A DNA stretch of 64,000 nt from FEN-33 sp963768775 (lineage in GTDB: Archaea; Thermoplasmatota; Thermoplasmata; Methanomassiliicoccales; UBA472). Positions within the stretch are counted from its first letter, which is position 1. Each line of letters begins with the position of its first letter. Below the pieces are notes generated by a model that did not search any database, was not told where the DNA came from, and saw only the letters and a list, made by a program, of their open reading frames with translations. The position numbers and the translations under genes are program-made. Below are positions 1 to 9,756 of this stretch, one piece after another. The stretch lies in assembly GCA_963768775.1 (NCBI GenBank), contig CAVYIY010000006.1, positions 372,001 to 436,000 of the forward strand, in the 5' to 3' direction.

Positions 1-11
1 TCATAGCGCCT

Positions 12-482
12 TTGACACTGCCGAGCGGAAGCGTCCCCGACCTTTCGGGATCGGTCGGAACGATCGATAATTGGCAGGAAATCGAGCATATGAACCCCCT
101 GGCTGGGGCGGTCTACCTCATCGGAGACTCCGAGTGCCATCAGCTACTAGTGCGCTCCTTCACCATCAACGGCAACCAGATGCCCTTCTGCACCCGCGAC
201 CTGGGGATATTCATCGGCCTGGTGGTGGGAATAGGGATAGCTTTCTCTGGCAGGCTGAGAATCGGACCGAAACTCTCATTGCTCCTCCTAATCCCCATGG
301 CGCTGGATGGCGGGGCGCAATTGATCAGCAGCTATGAATCCTCGAACATCATCCGGATGGTCACCGGTATGGTAGCGGGGATAGGGGTTGCATTCCTTCT
401 CGATTGGTTCGCTGCAAGGGTACTTGAACCAACGGCAAAGGTCGAATCGAGCAAGAGCGATGATGCCAGAGGCAGCGGATAA
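12..482 (+). CDS. DUF2085 family membrane protein, possibly 5'-partial
   Basis: This small integral membrane protein has no known function. The DUF2085 signature is visible as CHQLLVRSFTINGNQMPFC followed by TRDLGIFIGL, and the rest is three hydrophobic stretches: around residues 65-80, 88-105 and 115-132. A polar tail follows the last one. The reading frame is open to the window edge and the only start inside it is TTG, so the true start may lie upstream; an internal ATG at position 90 is the other candidate. It precedes the proteasome gene on the same strand, but that gene has its own promoter, so the two need not be cotranscribed. The family call is fairly sure, the start is not. Confidence 0.7.
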   Translation: MTLPSGSVPDLSGSVGTIDNWQEIEHMNPLAGAVYLIGDSECHQLLVRSFTINGNQMPFCTRDLGIFIGLVVGIGIAFSGRLRIGPKLSLLLLIPMALDGGAQLISSYESSNIIRMVTGMVAGIGVAFLLDWFAARVLEPTAKVESSKSDDARGSG

Positions 483-505
483 CGCCTTCAGCGAAGCGGA
501 TATTT

Positions 506-523
506 GGAAATGTATATATAGCC
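506..523 (+). promoter_or_regulatory. Promoter of the proteasome beta gene
   Basis: A purine-rich BRE-like stretch (GGAAAT) is followed by TGTATATATAG, a good archaeal TATA box about 70 bases before the psmB start. A Shine-Dalgarno-like AAGGGA lies at 575-580, nine bases before the ATG, so the transcript probably has a short leader. Confidence 0.6.
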
Positions 524-588
524 CCAGCTTTATCAGAGTGATTGCCTAGTAATCCATCTTTTAGCATGCTTTCTAAGGGAGTGATGGA

Positions 589-1248
589 ATGGTTACAGAT
601 CAGCAATTGAAAACAGGAACAACCACAATCGGCATCGTCTACAAGGACGGCGTGATCCTTGCCTCAGAGCACCGGGCGACCATGGGCAATATTATTGCTC
701 ACAAGGAAGTCCAGAAGGTCTTCAAGATCGACGACAACCTGGGATTGACCACCGCCGGACTGGTGGGGGACGCCCAGCTCCTCGCCCGCTACATCAAGGC
801 CGAGGTGGAGCTCTACCGCCTCAAGCGACAGGCGCAAATGAGCGTGAAGGCCGCCTCAACCCTGCTGTCGAACATCCTCCACCGTGGGGGTGGAGCAGCG
901 GGATACTACTACGTCGGCCTGATAATGGGAGGCTTCGACAGGGAAGGCGGTCATGTTTATGGCATTGATGCGGCCGGCGGATCGATCCGGGATAACTACG
1001 TTTCCGTCGGATCGGGGTCGCTCTTCGCATACGGTGTGCTTGAAGACAACTACAAGAAAGGGATGAGCGCCGACGACGCCGTCGACATCACCATCCGGTC
1101 GCTCAACGCCGCCATGAAGCGCGACTCCGCGAGCGGGGACGGAATGGCCATAATCACCATCTCCAAGGACGGGTACAAGGAACTCACCGAGGACGATGTG
1201 CGCAAGCGCGCCACCAAGCTCGGCATCGACTACCCCAAGTCCCGGTAA
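589..1248 (+). CDS. psmB: Proteasome beta subunit
   Basis: This is the proteolytic beta subunit of the archaeal 20S proteasome, an N-terminal nucleophile threonine hydrolase. A ten-residue propeptide ends in KTG and is followed by TTTIGIVYKDGV, so autocleavage before Thr11 would expose the catalytic threonine. The expected lysine (in the EVQKVFKIDD region) and the late GSGS and SGDGM motifs are present. The length of 219 residues is normal. The chosen ATG follows AAGGGA; an overlapping ATG at 584 is out of frame. Its alpha partner is not in the window. The next gene encodes the ribonuclease aCPSF1. Confidence 0.97.
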   Translation: MVTDQQLKTGTTTIGIVYKDGVILASEHRATMGNIIAHKEVQKVFKIDDNLGLTTAGLVGDAQLLARYIKAEVELYRLKRQAQMSVKAASTLLSNILHRGGGAAGYYYVGLIMGGFDREGGHVYGIDAAGGSIRDNYVSVGSGSLFAYGVLEDNYKKGMSADDAVDITIRSLNAAMKRDSASGDGMAIITISKDGYKELTEDDVRKRATKLGIDYPKSR

Positions 1249-1329
1249 ACCCCTTCCCTTATCGAATTTCCAGAATTGTGCATTTCCCACCCTTATGGGA
1301 TCAAATTAAACTGAAAGTGTGAACGGTTC

Positions 1330-3237
1330 ATGAGCGCAGAGAAAATACTAGAAGAGGCGAGAGAGCAGGTCCGCAAGATCGTGCCCTCGACCATCAACAT
1401 CACCGAGATCGATTTCGAGGGACCGGTGGTGGTGGTCTACACCCGGGACATGGAAGCCTTCGCGAACAATAACGACATCGTCCGCCAGCTGGCCCAGGGA
1501 CTAAGGCGCCGCGTAGCCATTCGTCCGGACCCGACGATGCTCGCCGACCCGGAATCCGTGGAGAAGCGCATCCGGGAGATCATCCCGCCCGAGGCGGAAA
1601 TCACCGACATCTATTTCGAGCACGATACCGGGGAAGTCACCATCGAGGCGCTGGCACCTGGCCTGGTCATCGGAAAGCAGGGTGCAGTGCTCAACGAGAT
1701 CAAGAAGGAGGTCGGCTGGGCTCCGAAGGTCGTGCGCGCGCCGCCGATCCCATCCAAGACCGTCTCGGAGATACGCGATTACCTGCGCCACGTGCAAGAC
1801 GAGCGCAAGGACTTCCTGAAGAAGGTGGGGCGGCGCCTGGCACGGCAGAAGCTCGAGGGCGACACCTGGTTGAGGTTGACCGCGCTCGGGGGCTTCCGCG
1901 AGGTGGGAAGGAGCTGCTCCATGCTCTCCACCAAGGAGAGCAAGGTCCTGATCGATATCGGCATCCACCCTTCCGATTTCGACCTCAGGCCGTTCACCAA
2001 CGCCCCGGAGGTGCAACCGCTCGATTCCATTGACGCAGTGGTGATCACCCATGCGCACCTGGACCATTGCGGCCTGCTGCCAGCCTTGTACAAGCTGAAA
2101 TATGACGGACCGGTCTACTGCACCGCTCCGACCAGGGATCTAATGTCGCTGATGCTCATCGATGCGCTCAAGGTCTCCGGGGGCGAGAACAAGAAGGTCC
2201 CCTACGAATCGTCGCACGTGCGGGAGATGGTCAAGCACTGCATCACCCTGAAGTATGGCGAGACCACGGACATCGCGCCGGACATGCGACTGACATTCCA
2301 GAATGCTGGCCACATCCTCGGCTCGGCGGTCTGCCACTTCCACGTCGGCGACGGCCTCTATAACATCGCATTCACCAGCGACATGAAGTTCGAGAGGACC
2401 TGGCTGTTCAACGCCACCGTGAACAAGTTCCCTCGCCTGGAAACGCTGGTGATGGAATCAACTTACGGCGGATACCGCGACATCCAGCCGAGTCGGACCG
2501 ATGCCGCGAACCAGCTGAAGGGGATCATCGAGCGCAGCCTGGCCAAGAAAGGGAAGATCGTCATCCCGGTATTCGCCGTCGGGCGGTCGCAGGAAGTAAT
2601 GCTCGTTCTCGAAGAACTGATGCGCACCGGCAAGGTCGAGACCGTCCCGGTATATCTGGACGGCATGATCTGGGAGGCCACGGCTATCCATACCGCCTAC
2701 CCGGAGTACCTGAACAGCCAACTGCGCACCCAGATATTCCAGATGGGGCAGAATCCCTTCCTATCCATCATCTTCAAGCGGGTCGATTCCAGCGAGATGA
2801 GGGAGAAGATCTGCCATGACAACGAGCCGCTGATCGTCCTTGCCACTAGCGGCATGATGAACGGCGGCCCGGTGATGGAGTACGTCAAGGCCTGGGCGGA
2901 CGACAGCAATTCCACCCTGATCTTCGTCGGATACCAGGCGGAGGGAACGCTAGGAAGGCGCATCCAGCGCGGGGTGAGCGACATCACCCTGATGGACAAG
3001 GGCAAGCCGATAACCATCCAGTTCAAGATGGCGGTGGAGATCGTCGACGGCTTCTCCGGACACTCGGACAGAAGGCAGCTGATCAACTACATCGCCACCT
3101 TGGAGCCGAAGCCGGAGCGAATAATCGTTGGGCACGGCGAGGAGCACAAGTGCACCGACTTGGCATCCGCGATCTACAAGAAGTTCAACATCGAGACCAG
3201 GGCCCCGATGAACCTCGAGACAATCCGGATGAAGTGA
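1330..3237 (+). CDS. Archaeal CPSF-type beta-CASP ribonuclease (aCPSF1/FttA)
   Basis: This metallo-beta-lactamase/beta-CASP ribonuclease is the archaeal homologue of CPSF73. In archaea the family cleaves the 3' ends of nascent transcripts and acts as the general transcription terminator. The first 145 residues form two KH-like RNA-binding domains, with a GxxG loop in GLVIGKQG at 111-118. The nuclease follows, with the zinc motif HAHLDH at 241-246. Later motifs include GHILGSAVCHF, the beta-CASP block, GYQAEGTLGRR and the C-terminal SGHSD and VGHGEEHK. At 635 residues it is full length with no frame damage. It meets twy1 tail to tail. Confidence 0.96.
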   Translation: MSAEKILEEAREQVRKIVPSTINITEIDFEGPVVVVYTRDMEAFANNNDIVRQLAQGLRRRVAIRPDPTMLADPESVEKRIREIIPPEAEITDIYFEHDTGEVTIEALAPGLVIGKQGAVLNEIKKEVGWAPKVVRAPPIPSKTVSEIRDYLRHVQDERKDFLKKVGRRLARQKLEGDTWLRLTALGGFREVGRSCSMLSTKESKVLIDIGIHPSDFDLRPFTNAPEVQPLDSIDAVVITHAHLDHCGLLPALYKLKYDGPVYCTAPTRDLMSLMLIDALKVSGGENKKVPYESSHVREMVKHCITLKYGETTDIAPDMRLTFQNAGHILGSAVCHFHVGDGLYNIAFTSDMKFERTWLFNATVNKFPRLETLVMESTYGGYRDIQPSRTDAANQLKGIIERSLAKKGKIVIPVFAVGRSQEVMLVLEELMRTGKVETVPVYLDGMIWEATAIHTAYPEYLNSQLRTQIFQMGQNPFLSIIFKRVDSSEMREKICHDNEPLIVLATSGMMNGGPVMEYVKAWADDSNSTLIFVGYQAEGTLGRRIQRGVSDITLMDKGKPITIQFKMAVEIVDGFSGHSDRRQLINYIATLEPKPERIIVGHGEEHKCTDLASAIYKKFNIETRAPMNLETIRMK

Positions 3238-3265
3238 CTTGCGTGGCTAGATGGAAATCAAACGA

Positions 3266-4201
3266 TCAGAGCAGCAGCTCCGTCTTCTCATTCCTGTCGC
3301 CCAGGAGGACCACTCTGCTATCGGCTTTCTCCTTCAGTAGCTCGATACCCAGGAGACCGGCCAGTTTCAGGCCGAATTCCTCCACTCGCGCGTGGGATGG
3401 CATGTTGTCTATGCTCATCCGCTTCCTCGAATCGCCGACGAAGACGAATCCCTTGGGCTCGATGAACGTCGGATCGGCGATCCGGTCCAACATGGCATAC
3501 TCCTCCTCCCATCCCAGGTTCAGCTCCTGCACCAGGGTATGCCGGATGACCGTCCTCGTGTCCAGCGATGGCAATACCTCGAGCGTGCGCATCAGCGATT
3601 CCCAGCCGTCGGAGACCCGGGGCTGGCAGGCGTCGAGGTAGACCTGCTTGTTCGGTGCCGCCACGGTGACGTATAGCTGGGTGGGCAGCGGGTCGAGATC
3701 TACTAGCACCTGGGGGAACGTGCCATTGGTCACCAGGAATGTGGTCATCCCCCGCCGGTGGCATCGTTCGATGAACGCCCCCAGATGAGGGTACATGGTC
3801 GGCTCCCCCGCCAGCGAGATGGCTACGTGCCTGGGCTCCCTCGCCTCCTCGTACATCGATCTCTGGCAGCGGTCGTCGCCCTTGAAGCCCGTGACCATCT
3901 TCCTCTGTTCCGCCAGCAGCTCGTCGAGCATCACCTCTGGATCCTTCCAGCGCCGCTCTTCGCCCTCGAAGCCCCGGATCCGCCAGCAGAAGACGCATTC
4001 ATGGGTGCAGTCGTGCACCACCGGCGTCATCTGCAGGCAGCGGTGCGAGCTCATTCCGTAGAACGCCTGCTTGTAGCAGTGCCGCTCGTGCAGCATCGAC
4101 TGCTTCATCCAGTGGCAGAGCTTGACCGCAGCGTGGTCGCCGCTGAAGTGGTATTGCTGCTTCTCCAGTCTCTTCCTGAGCTCCTCTCTCATGTCCGGCA
4201 C
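3266..4201 (-). CDS. twy1: tRNA 4-demethylwyosine synthase (Twy1/Taw1)
   Basis: This radical SAM enzyme condenses N1-methylguanosine-37 of tRNA-Phe with pyruvate-derived carbons to give 4-demethylwyosine, the first tricyclic step of wybutosine synthesis. The cluster motif is CTHECVFC (C-x3-C-x2-C) near residue 65. The family-specific CYKQAFYGMSSHRCLQ precedes it and SLAGEPTMYPH follows as the SAM-binding GEP motif. The length of 311 residues is typical. Its start lies directly against the stop of the RFC large subunit gene, so the two are probably cotranscribed, with twy1 downstream. Confidence 0.93.
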   Translation of the reverse strand: MPDMREELRKRLEKQQYHFSGDHAAVKLCHWMKQSMLHERHCYKQAFYGMSSHRCLQMTPVVHDCTHECVFCWRIRGFEGEERRWKDPEVMLDELLAEQRKMVTGFKGDDRCQRSMYEEAREPRHVAISLAGEPTMYPHLGAFIERCHRRGMTTFLVTNGTFPQVLVDLDPLPTQLYVTVAAPNKQVYLDACQPRVSDGWESLMRTLEVLPSLDTRTVIRHTLVQELNLGWEEEYAMLDRIADPTFIEPKGFVFVGDSRKRMSIDNMPSHARVEEFGLKLAGLLGIELLKEKADSRVVLLGDRNEKTELLL

Positions 4202-5641
4202 CTAATACTCGAACAGGCTCTTCTGCTTCGTCTCCTCGGCCGATCGTTCGACCTTCTGAGCCTGCGGCAGCGCTTCCAGCTTCACCGGCTTCAGGTCATG
4301 CTCGTCCGACTCCCCGCTCCTCTTCTTGTTTATATCCTGGATGAGGTGCTTGACCGCGCTTGAGTCCACTTTCGTGTCCAATAGGAAGGCGGCCTCCTCC
4401 TGCTCCAGGCGGAGGTCCTCGGTCGTCGCCAGCCGGAAGTCCTTGTTCTTCTGGTAAAGCCATTTGAAATAGGGAAGGATGTCGTGCGTCGCCTGCCTCA
4501 TCGAGGTGTGGCAGCTGGAACCGAGCTTGAGCGAGACCGAGGAGCGTACCAGCTTGTTCGCCTTATTGCGCGACATCTTCATGAGGTACATCGGGAACTG
4601 GTAGCGGACGTAGTCGTTGTACGGGCGGCTCTTCACCGCGCACACGCCGAAGCACATGAGGTCCGAGGCATAGGCCCAGAAGCGGAAGTATTGCCTCCTG
4701 GAGACCCGGGCGAGGAAGATGTCCGCCCGGGCCAGCAGGTCGAACCCCCGCTTCAGGTCCTCCGGCTCGTGATAGGCGTGGGGGAGGTTCTCCTCTATCC
4801 AGAGCAGGTTGTGCCCTGGGTCCTCCTGCATGTCCCGCATGGTGTTCTTCGCCTTCATCGGGTTCGTGCCGTGAAATATCTCGCCCATTAAGTCGTAGTT
4901 GCTCTTCGCCGTGAGCCGATTGTCGAGCATCAGCGCCTGCTCCTCCTTGATCTCCGGATTTCCCATCCCGATGGCCTGGAGGTCGTGGATCGCCGCCCTG
5001 AGGTCGCCGTTGCTGTTATTCGCCAGGAGCTCCAGCACTCTATCTGAGACCGAAAGGCCCTGGTCGGCCGAGACCCGGCGCAGGACTACCTTCACCGTCG
5101 CCGGCTGGATCTTGTTGAATCTGATCTGCAGAGTCCGTTCCTTTATAACCGAGCTCTTGCGGCTCAAGGCATAGAAATCGTTGACGATCAGGACCAATGG
5201 CTGCTTGGTCTTGCTCACGATCTCGGAAAGCGCTGGCACGCCGCCGTAGTCATCCTTTCCGAAGATGTTGTCCGCCTCGTCCATGACGATGAGCTTCTTG
5301 CGCCCCTCCTTCGTGGAGAGGAACTCGCCCTCGCTGGTGAACGTGTCGCTGATCGATGCCCTGCCGGCGATCTGGCGGATGCTGTCGCCGTCACGATGCT
5401 CCGAGGCGTTCATCTCGACGAGGCCCCAGCTCATGTCGTTGGCCAGGGCGATCGCGGAGCTGGTCTTCCCCACTCCCGGCGGGCCGAGCAGGACCACCGC
5501 TCGTTTGAACGGTATGCCAGATTCCCAAGAGACCCCCCACTCCTTCAGCTCCTTGACGGCTTTCGGATTCCCGACCACATCTATGAGCGACTTCGGGCGG
5601 TAGAGCTCTGTCCAATCAGCGGACATCGTTGAACCAATCAT
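4202..5641 (-). CDS. rfcL: Replication factor C large subunit
   Basis: This is the large subunit of the archaeal clamp loader, which opens the PCNA ring and places it on primed DNA. The AAA+ core has Walker A GPPGVGKTS at residues 53-61 and Walker B VMDEAD at about 119-124. A helical collar follows, then a charged C-terminal tail ending in KQKSLFEY, a PIP-box-like sequence for PCNA binding. The first ATG gives 479 residues; the internal ATG at 5626 (MSADWTELYRPKSL) fits the family start better. The small subunit gene is not in the window. It is divergent from the HAD phosphatase gene with a very short gap. Confidence 0.95.
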   Translation of the reverse strand: MIGSTMSADWTELYRPKSLIDVVGNPKAVKELKEWGVSWESGIPFKRAVVLLGPPGVGKTSSAIALANDMSWGLVEMNASEHRDGDSIRQIAGRASISDTFTSEGEFLSTKEGRKKLIVMDEADNIFGKDDYGGVPALSEIVSKTKQPLVLIVNDFYALSRKSSVIKERTLQIRFNKIQPATVKVVLRRVSADQGLSVSDRVLELLANNSNGDLRAAIHDLQAIGMGNPEIKEEQALMLDNRLTAKSNYDLMGEIFHGTNPMKAKNTMRDMQEDPGHNLLWIEENLPHAYHEPEDLKRGFDLLARADIFLARVSRRQYFRFWAYASDLMCFGVCAVKSRPYNDYVRYQFPMYLMKMSRNKANKLVRSSVSLKLGSSCHTSMRQATHDILPYFKWLYQKNKDFRLATTEDLRLEQEEAAFLLDTKVDSSAVKHLIQDINKKRSGESDEHDLKPVKLEALPQAQKVERSAEETKQKSLFEY

Positions 5642-5691
5642 ACTATAGGTAATAAATGTGCTTCAGGGAATCCCGAAGGAAGTGCCGGATA

Positions 5692-6432
5692 ATGTGTGGT
5701 AAGTGCAGCCTGCTCAACCCCAAGACCGCGGAATGGGTCTCGAAGCGGGCAGGGAGCGATGCTGACCGAGTCGGCTCCTCGGGACTGGTGATTCTATGCG
5801 ATTTCGATGGCACCATCACCAGCTTCGATACGGCGGACTACGTGCTTCGCCGATTCGCCGAGGGCGATTGGGAACAATACGACCGGTTGCTGGGCGAAGG
5901 GAAGATATCGCTGGAGCAGTGCATGGTCCGCCAATTCAATCTGGTCCACGTGCCCGAAGCAACGATCATCGAAGAACTGGAGAGGGTGGCTTGCGTCAGG
6001 CAGGATTTCCCGGAGCTGGTCCACTTCTGTCATGATAATGGCGTACCCTTCTACATCGTCTCCGCTGGCCTGGACTTCGTGATCTATCATTACCTGGACA
6101 AGCTGGGACTGCGCCCCCTGATCAAGATGCATTCTGGCACGTCGTTCTATGATGGGCGGAAGATCAACTTCAGCTTTCCCCGGATTGTCAACCTCGAATC
6201 GAAGAGCTTCAAGGACGATCTGGTCAGGAGCTTTCAACAACGTGGAGTAAAAGTGGCCTACATCGGAGACGGTCTCTCTGACCTGGACGCCGCAAAGCTT
6301 GCCGACGTTAGATTCGCAGTGTCGGGGATGAGGCTGGAAAGGACGCTCAGAGAAGAGGGGTTCGCTTTCGAACCATTCGAAGGCTTCGCCGACGTGAAGC
6401 GAGGACTGAAGGCAATTCTGAATTGCCCTTAG
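5692..6432 (+). CDS. HAD-IB family phosphatase (MtnX/SerB-like)
   Basis: This is a soluble haloacid-dehalogenase-fold phosphatase. Motif I is DFDGTITSFD, motif II is VSAGLDF, a lysine sits in the LESKSFKDDL stretch, and motif IV is GDGLSDLDAAK. The closest pattern is the group that includes phosphoserine phosphatase and the methylthiopentenyl phosphate phosphatase MtnX, but the substrate cannot be read from the sequence. I prefer the ATG at 5692 (MCGKCSLL), which has a GAAGGA-like sequence upstream; an in-frame ATG at 5656 lies only 14 bases from the divergent rfcL start. The cysteine-containing N-terminus is not part of the HAD fold. Confidence 0.75.
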   Translation: MCGKCSLLNPKTAEWVSKRAGSDADRVGSSGLVILCDFDGTITSFDTADYVLRRFAEGDWEQYDRLLGEGKISLEQCMVRQFNLVHVPEATIIEELERVACVRQDFPELVHFCHDNGVPFYIVSAGLDFVIYHYLDKLGLRPLIKMHSGTSFYDGRKINFSFPRIVNLESKSFKDDLVRSFQQRGVKVAYIGDGLSDLDAAKLADVRFAVSGMRLERTLREEGFAFEPFEGFADVKRGLKAILNCP

Positions 6433-6497
6433 TCTGCCTCCCCTTCACCTACTGGCATCCATGATCCAGATTCACGGAAACGGACCGAACAATGGCA

Positions 6498-6764
6498 TCA
6501 TCTTTTCGCGCCACCCTTGATGCAGAAATAATCTCCCTTGAGATCGTATTTCGCGTAAACGGGGCATGTAGAGCATTTGCATCCCCTCTCTCGCGTCACG
6601 CAACGGATCTTCGTTGAAAAACAAAAGACCATGGCCGCTTGGTCGTTGCCACAAGGAGGGTAACTCGGACAGGAGGGGCAGAGGCAGACGGAACGTTCTT
6701 TCAATGCAATTTCAGATGTGCCTACGAGCACCGTACAAATGGTTGCGAGACTAAGCGCTTTCAT
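6498..6764 (-). CDS. DUF2769 cysteine-rich protein
   Basis: This is a small protein of about 88 residues with ten or more cysteines in paired motifs. They read CLCPSCPSYPPCG, then FCF, then CKCSTCPVYAKY and a last YFCIKGG. This is the arrangement of DUF2769, a mostly archaeal family without a known role, which by its spacing could bind zinc or iron-sulfur clusters. The start used is the ATG giving MKALSLATICTV, whose first 15 residues are mildly hydrophobic; an ATG 39 bases upstream is also in frame. It stands alone between the HAD gene and the large secreted protein. Confidence 0.65.
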   Translation of the reverse strand: MKALSLATICTVLVGTSEIALKERSVCLCPSCPSYPPCGNDQAAMVFCFSTKIRCVTRERGCKCSTCPVYAKYDLKGDYFCIKGGAKR

Positions 6765-6927
6765 CGAGAATCTCCTCAAGATGCAACAGAGGGAGTGGTA
6801 CATATTTCCTCGGCCCGTTCATTCGTCTATTGCGAAGCTAGCCGCACATTGGGACCTGTGGACGTTGACTTCTAATAAGAAGGAAAAAATATGGAGATAC
6901 GAGCCCTTGCGGGCCCGTTTGAAGTTT

Positions 6928-9687
6928 CTATTTCTTCCTGCGCATCATCAATACGACGGCGACGCCGATTATTGCCACAACCGCAATGGTGCCGATGATG
7001 ATTAGGGTCGTGTCATCGGCTACTGGGGTTGCCGATACCGTCGATGTCAATGCGCCCTCACCAACATTGTTCACAGCTCTCACGGCGTAGAAATAGGTCT
7101 TGCCATTCTCGAGGCCAGTATCCTTATAGCTGGTCGCCGAGGCGGATGCGTTCGCAAGGAATGTCAGGTTCGCCGCGTCCGTTCCCCGGAAGATGTGGTA
7201 TTCAATGATGGCACTTCCGCCATTCGCTGGCGTTGTCCAGCTTAGTTCGACCGCATTGTTGACTCCCTTTGCCTGAACCGACAACGGAGCATCAGGTATG
7301 GTTGCAGGCACGACGCTGATTGAGGATGTTTCCAATCCGATGCCCTCGCTGTTCACAGCGGAGACACTGTACCAATACTGGACTCCGTTCACAACGTCAG
7401 TGTCATTCAGTGCATAAGTCCCGGCGATGACAGTAGTGAATAGTGACAAGTTGTCCGCATGATCACCCTTGAAGATCTTGTAGCCAGTTATCGTCTGGCC
7501 GCCGTTGTTCGTCGGTAGTAGCCAAGTCAAGTTCACTTGCGCGTTGCCGCGTTCCACGGCAAAGCTGGTCGGTTCGGATGGCAGGTTTATCGAGACCACG
7601 TGCATCAGGCTATTCGTAGTGGTATCGAAGTAGCTGACGTGCGCCCTTCCGAAGGAATCGAGCGCCAACGAGCCGAACCCCGCGTTATCTGGAGTCCTTA
7701 TCGTTGTCTTCATCCAGACTCCTTGCATGTTGACCAGATAGTTCTCTTTTTCTGCGGAAGAGTCGGAGTATAGAATATGTAACCCATCGTTCGAATCAAT
7801 TCTGAGAACACTTCTCTGTCCAACGCTTCCTTCACGGTCAATCGCACCATAGACCCAGCTTCCAGTTGCATTAGTGGCATATTTCAATGCCTCCAAGGTC
7901 GGGTCATAATAGGAGATATGGATGCGATCGTGCGAATCAATTGCCATCGAATTCCAGGATCCCAGGACGACCGAGGAACCATCGACAACCGTTTTGTCCC
8001 AGATCGTGCCATTCAGCGATCTTAGTACCAGCTGGTCAGTAATGTTTGTTTCGATATACGCCACATGTGGAATGCCCATTCGGTCAAGAGCTATTGAGAC
8101 GCCAGCACTCTTCACGAATCCTGAGGTATCGATAAATGAAGTTGTGAAGCCGCTGATCATATTATTGGCATATTTCAGCGTGTGTCCTGTCGAGTCGACA
8201 TATGCAATATAGGCCTTGTCATTTGAATCAATAGCTATTGCATTCCAAAACCCGACATTACTCGAACCGTCGACAGTAACATTGACCCATGCACCATTGA
8301 CGTTGTCGGCATATTTTAATGACTGAGTGTTGGAGTCATAGTAAGCCACATGGACTTTATTATGCTGGTCTACAGCAATCGACGCGCTTTGTCCTACGTT
8401 CATGGCGTTATCCACGATTTCAGTTTGCCATCCCAGCCTCTCTGATGCTTTGTAAGCGTGCATCAATTTGCCTGTTGTAAGATTATAATAGACAATATGG
8501 ACCACGCCATTCGAATCTACAGCCATATCATTCCAGACTCCGGCTCCTGGACCGTTATCAACAGTTTGAATAATCCATCTCGCTCCTGCATTCGTTGCGA
8601 CCTTCAATCTGTCATGTGTCGAATCGACATAAGCGATGAATGGTTTGTTATTCAAATCAACCGCGATTGAATTCCACATTCCAACGTTATTGTAAGAATC
8701 CACCGTATCTAAAATCCAGATGCCTGATTCATTGCTTGCATATCTTAGATCGTTATTGGCATCATCGTGATATGCAATGTGCAACTTATCATTGGAATCA
8801 ATAGCAAGGGAGACTTGATCACTTATCGACGTCGAAGAATCGATTGTCAAGAACGACCATTCATTTCCATTATTCATGACGACCTTCAATTGGCCAGATA
8901 ATCCACCAAGGTATGCAATATAAGGCCTTGATAGCGAATCTGTTGCAATCGAGAAGAATTGGCTCGCGTCACCTGCCACAACCGTCTCATTAGTCCAATT
9001 TCCCAAAACGTTGCTTGCATACTTTATCTTTGATCCCTCAGAATCAAAATAGGCGATGTGGACCTTGTTATTCTTATCCACTGCAATATGGATGAACGTA
9101 TAGCCAGCATTGGTCGTTGTGTCAATAGTGCTATTGACCCAAGAACCGCCAGAATCAGTGGCATATTTTAATGCGCGATTTGTGTAATCATAGTAGGCGA
9201 TGTGAACTTTTCCATTGGAATCCACAGCAATTGAAGAATATTCCCCAACCACACCTTCCCTATCGATTGTTTTATTGACCCAAGAACCGCCAGAATTTGT
9301 TGCGTACTTGAGATTTTCATTCGTGCTATCATAGTAGCTGATATGGACAAATCCCTTGCCATCGACAGCTATGGAATTATAGAAGCCTGTCGCCCCAGCA
9401 TTATCGATAGTAATTGAAGTCCATACCCCTCCAGAGTTCGTAGCATACTTCAAATCAAGATTGGATGAATCTTGATAGCTGACATGAACAAATCCTCTCG
9501 AATCGACCGCGATCGAATCATAATTCACAACGGTCGTTGAGCCATCAATTGTGCCAGTATACCATCCGGATACAATCGGTGAGGGAATGGCGGCACCTTG
9601 GACAGGACTGCCTAATAATGCAACCATGAAAATGGCTGGAAGCAGTACAGCCCAAGCTAAAACTAGAGCTTTAAGTTTATTTCCCAT
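6928..9687 (-). CDS. Secreted surface protein: 14 propeller blades, two FN3 domains, C-terminal anchor
   Basis: An N-terminal signal peptide (MGNKLKALVLAWAVLLPAIF) leads to fourteen repeats of about 46 residues. Each contains a version of SIAVDSNGKVHIAYYD followed by LKYATNSGGSW and a TID turn. Fourteen such units would fold as two seven-bladed beta-propellers. Two fibronectin type III domains follow, with FNVERG-like and VQAKGVNNAVELSW starts, then one transmembrane helix ending in MMRRKK, so the bulk faces outside the cell. The ATG at 9687 is preferred because it gives a clean signal peptide. Its GC content is lower than the housekeeping genes. No partner gene is evident; ligand and function are unknown. 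Confidence 0.82.
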   Translation of the reverse strand: MGNKLKALVLAWAVLLPAIFMVALLGSPVQGAAIPSPIVSGWYTGTIDGSTTVVNYDSIAVDSRGFVHVSYQDSSNLDLKYATNSGGVWTSITIDNAGATGFYNSIAVDGKGFVHISYYDSTNENLKYATNSGGSWVNKTIDREGVVGEYSSIAVDSNGKVHIAYYDYTNRALKYATDSGGSWVNSTIDTTTNAGYTFIHIAVDKNNKVHIAYFDSEGSKIKYASNVLGNWTNETVVAGDASQFFSIATDSLSRPYIAYLGGLSGQLKVVMNNGNEWSFLTIDSSTSISDQVSLAIDSNDKLHIAYHDDANNDLRYASNESGIWILDTVDSYNNVGMWNSIAVDLNNKPFIAYVDSTHDRLKVATNAGARWIIQTVDNGPGAGVWNDMAVDSNGVVHIVYYNLTTGKLMHAYKASERLGWQTEIVDNAMNVGQSASIAVDQHNKVHVAYYDSNTQSLKYADNVNGAWVNVTVDGSSNVGFWNAIAIDSNDKAYIAYVDSTGHTLKYANNMISGFTTSFIDTSGFVKSAGVSIALDRMGIPHVAYIETNITDQLVLRSLNGTIWDKTVVDGSSVVLGSWNSMAIDSHDRIHISYYDPTLEALKYATNATGSWVYGAIDREGSVGQRSVLRIDSNDGLHILYSDSSAEKENYLVNMQGVWMKTTIRTPDNAGFGSLALDSFGRAHVSYFDTTTNSLMHVVSINLPSEPTSFAVERGNAQVNLTWLLPTNNGGQTITGYKIFKGDHADNLSLFTTVIAGTYALNDTDVVNGVQYWYSVSAVNSEGIGLETSSISVVPATIPDAPLSVQAKGVNNAVELSWTTPANGGSAIIEYHIFRGTDAANLTFLANASASATSYKDTGLENGKTYFYAVRAVNNVGEGALTSTVSATPVADDTTLIIIGTIAVVAIIGVAVVLMMRRKK

Positions 9688-9756
9688 CTCTTCTGCCCCC
9701 CAGTATTCGTACTGAGTGATACGAGTATTATCCAGAGTCATATTTAAACAATTCAC

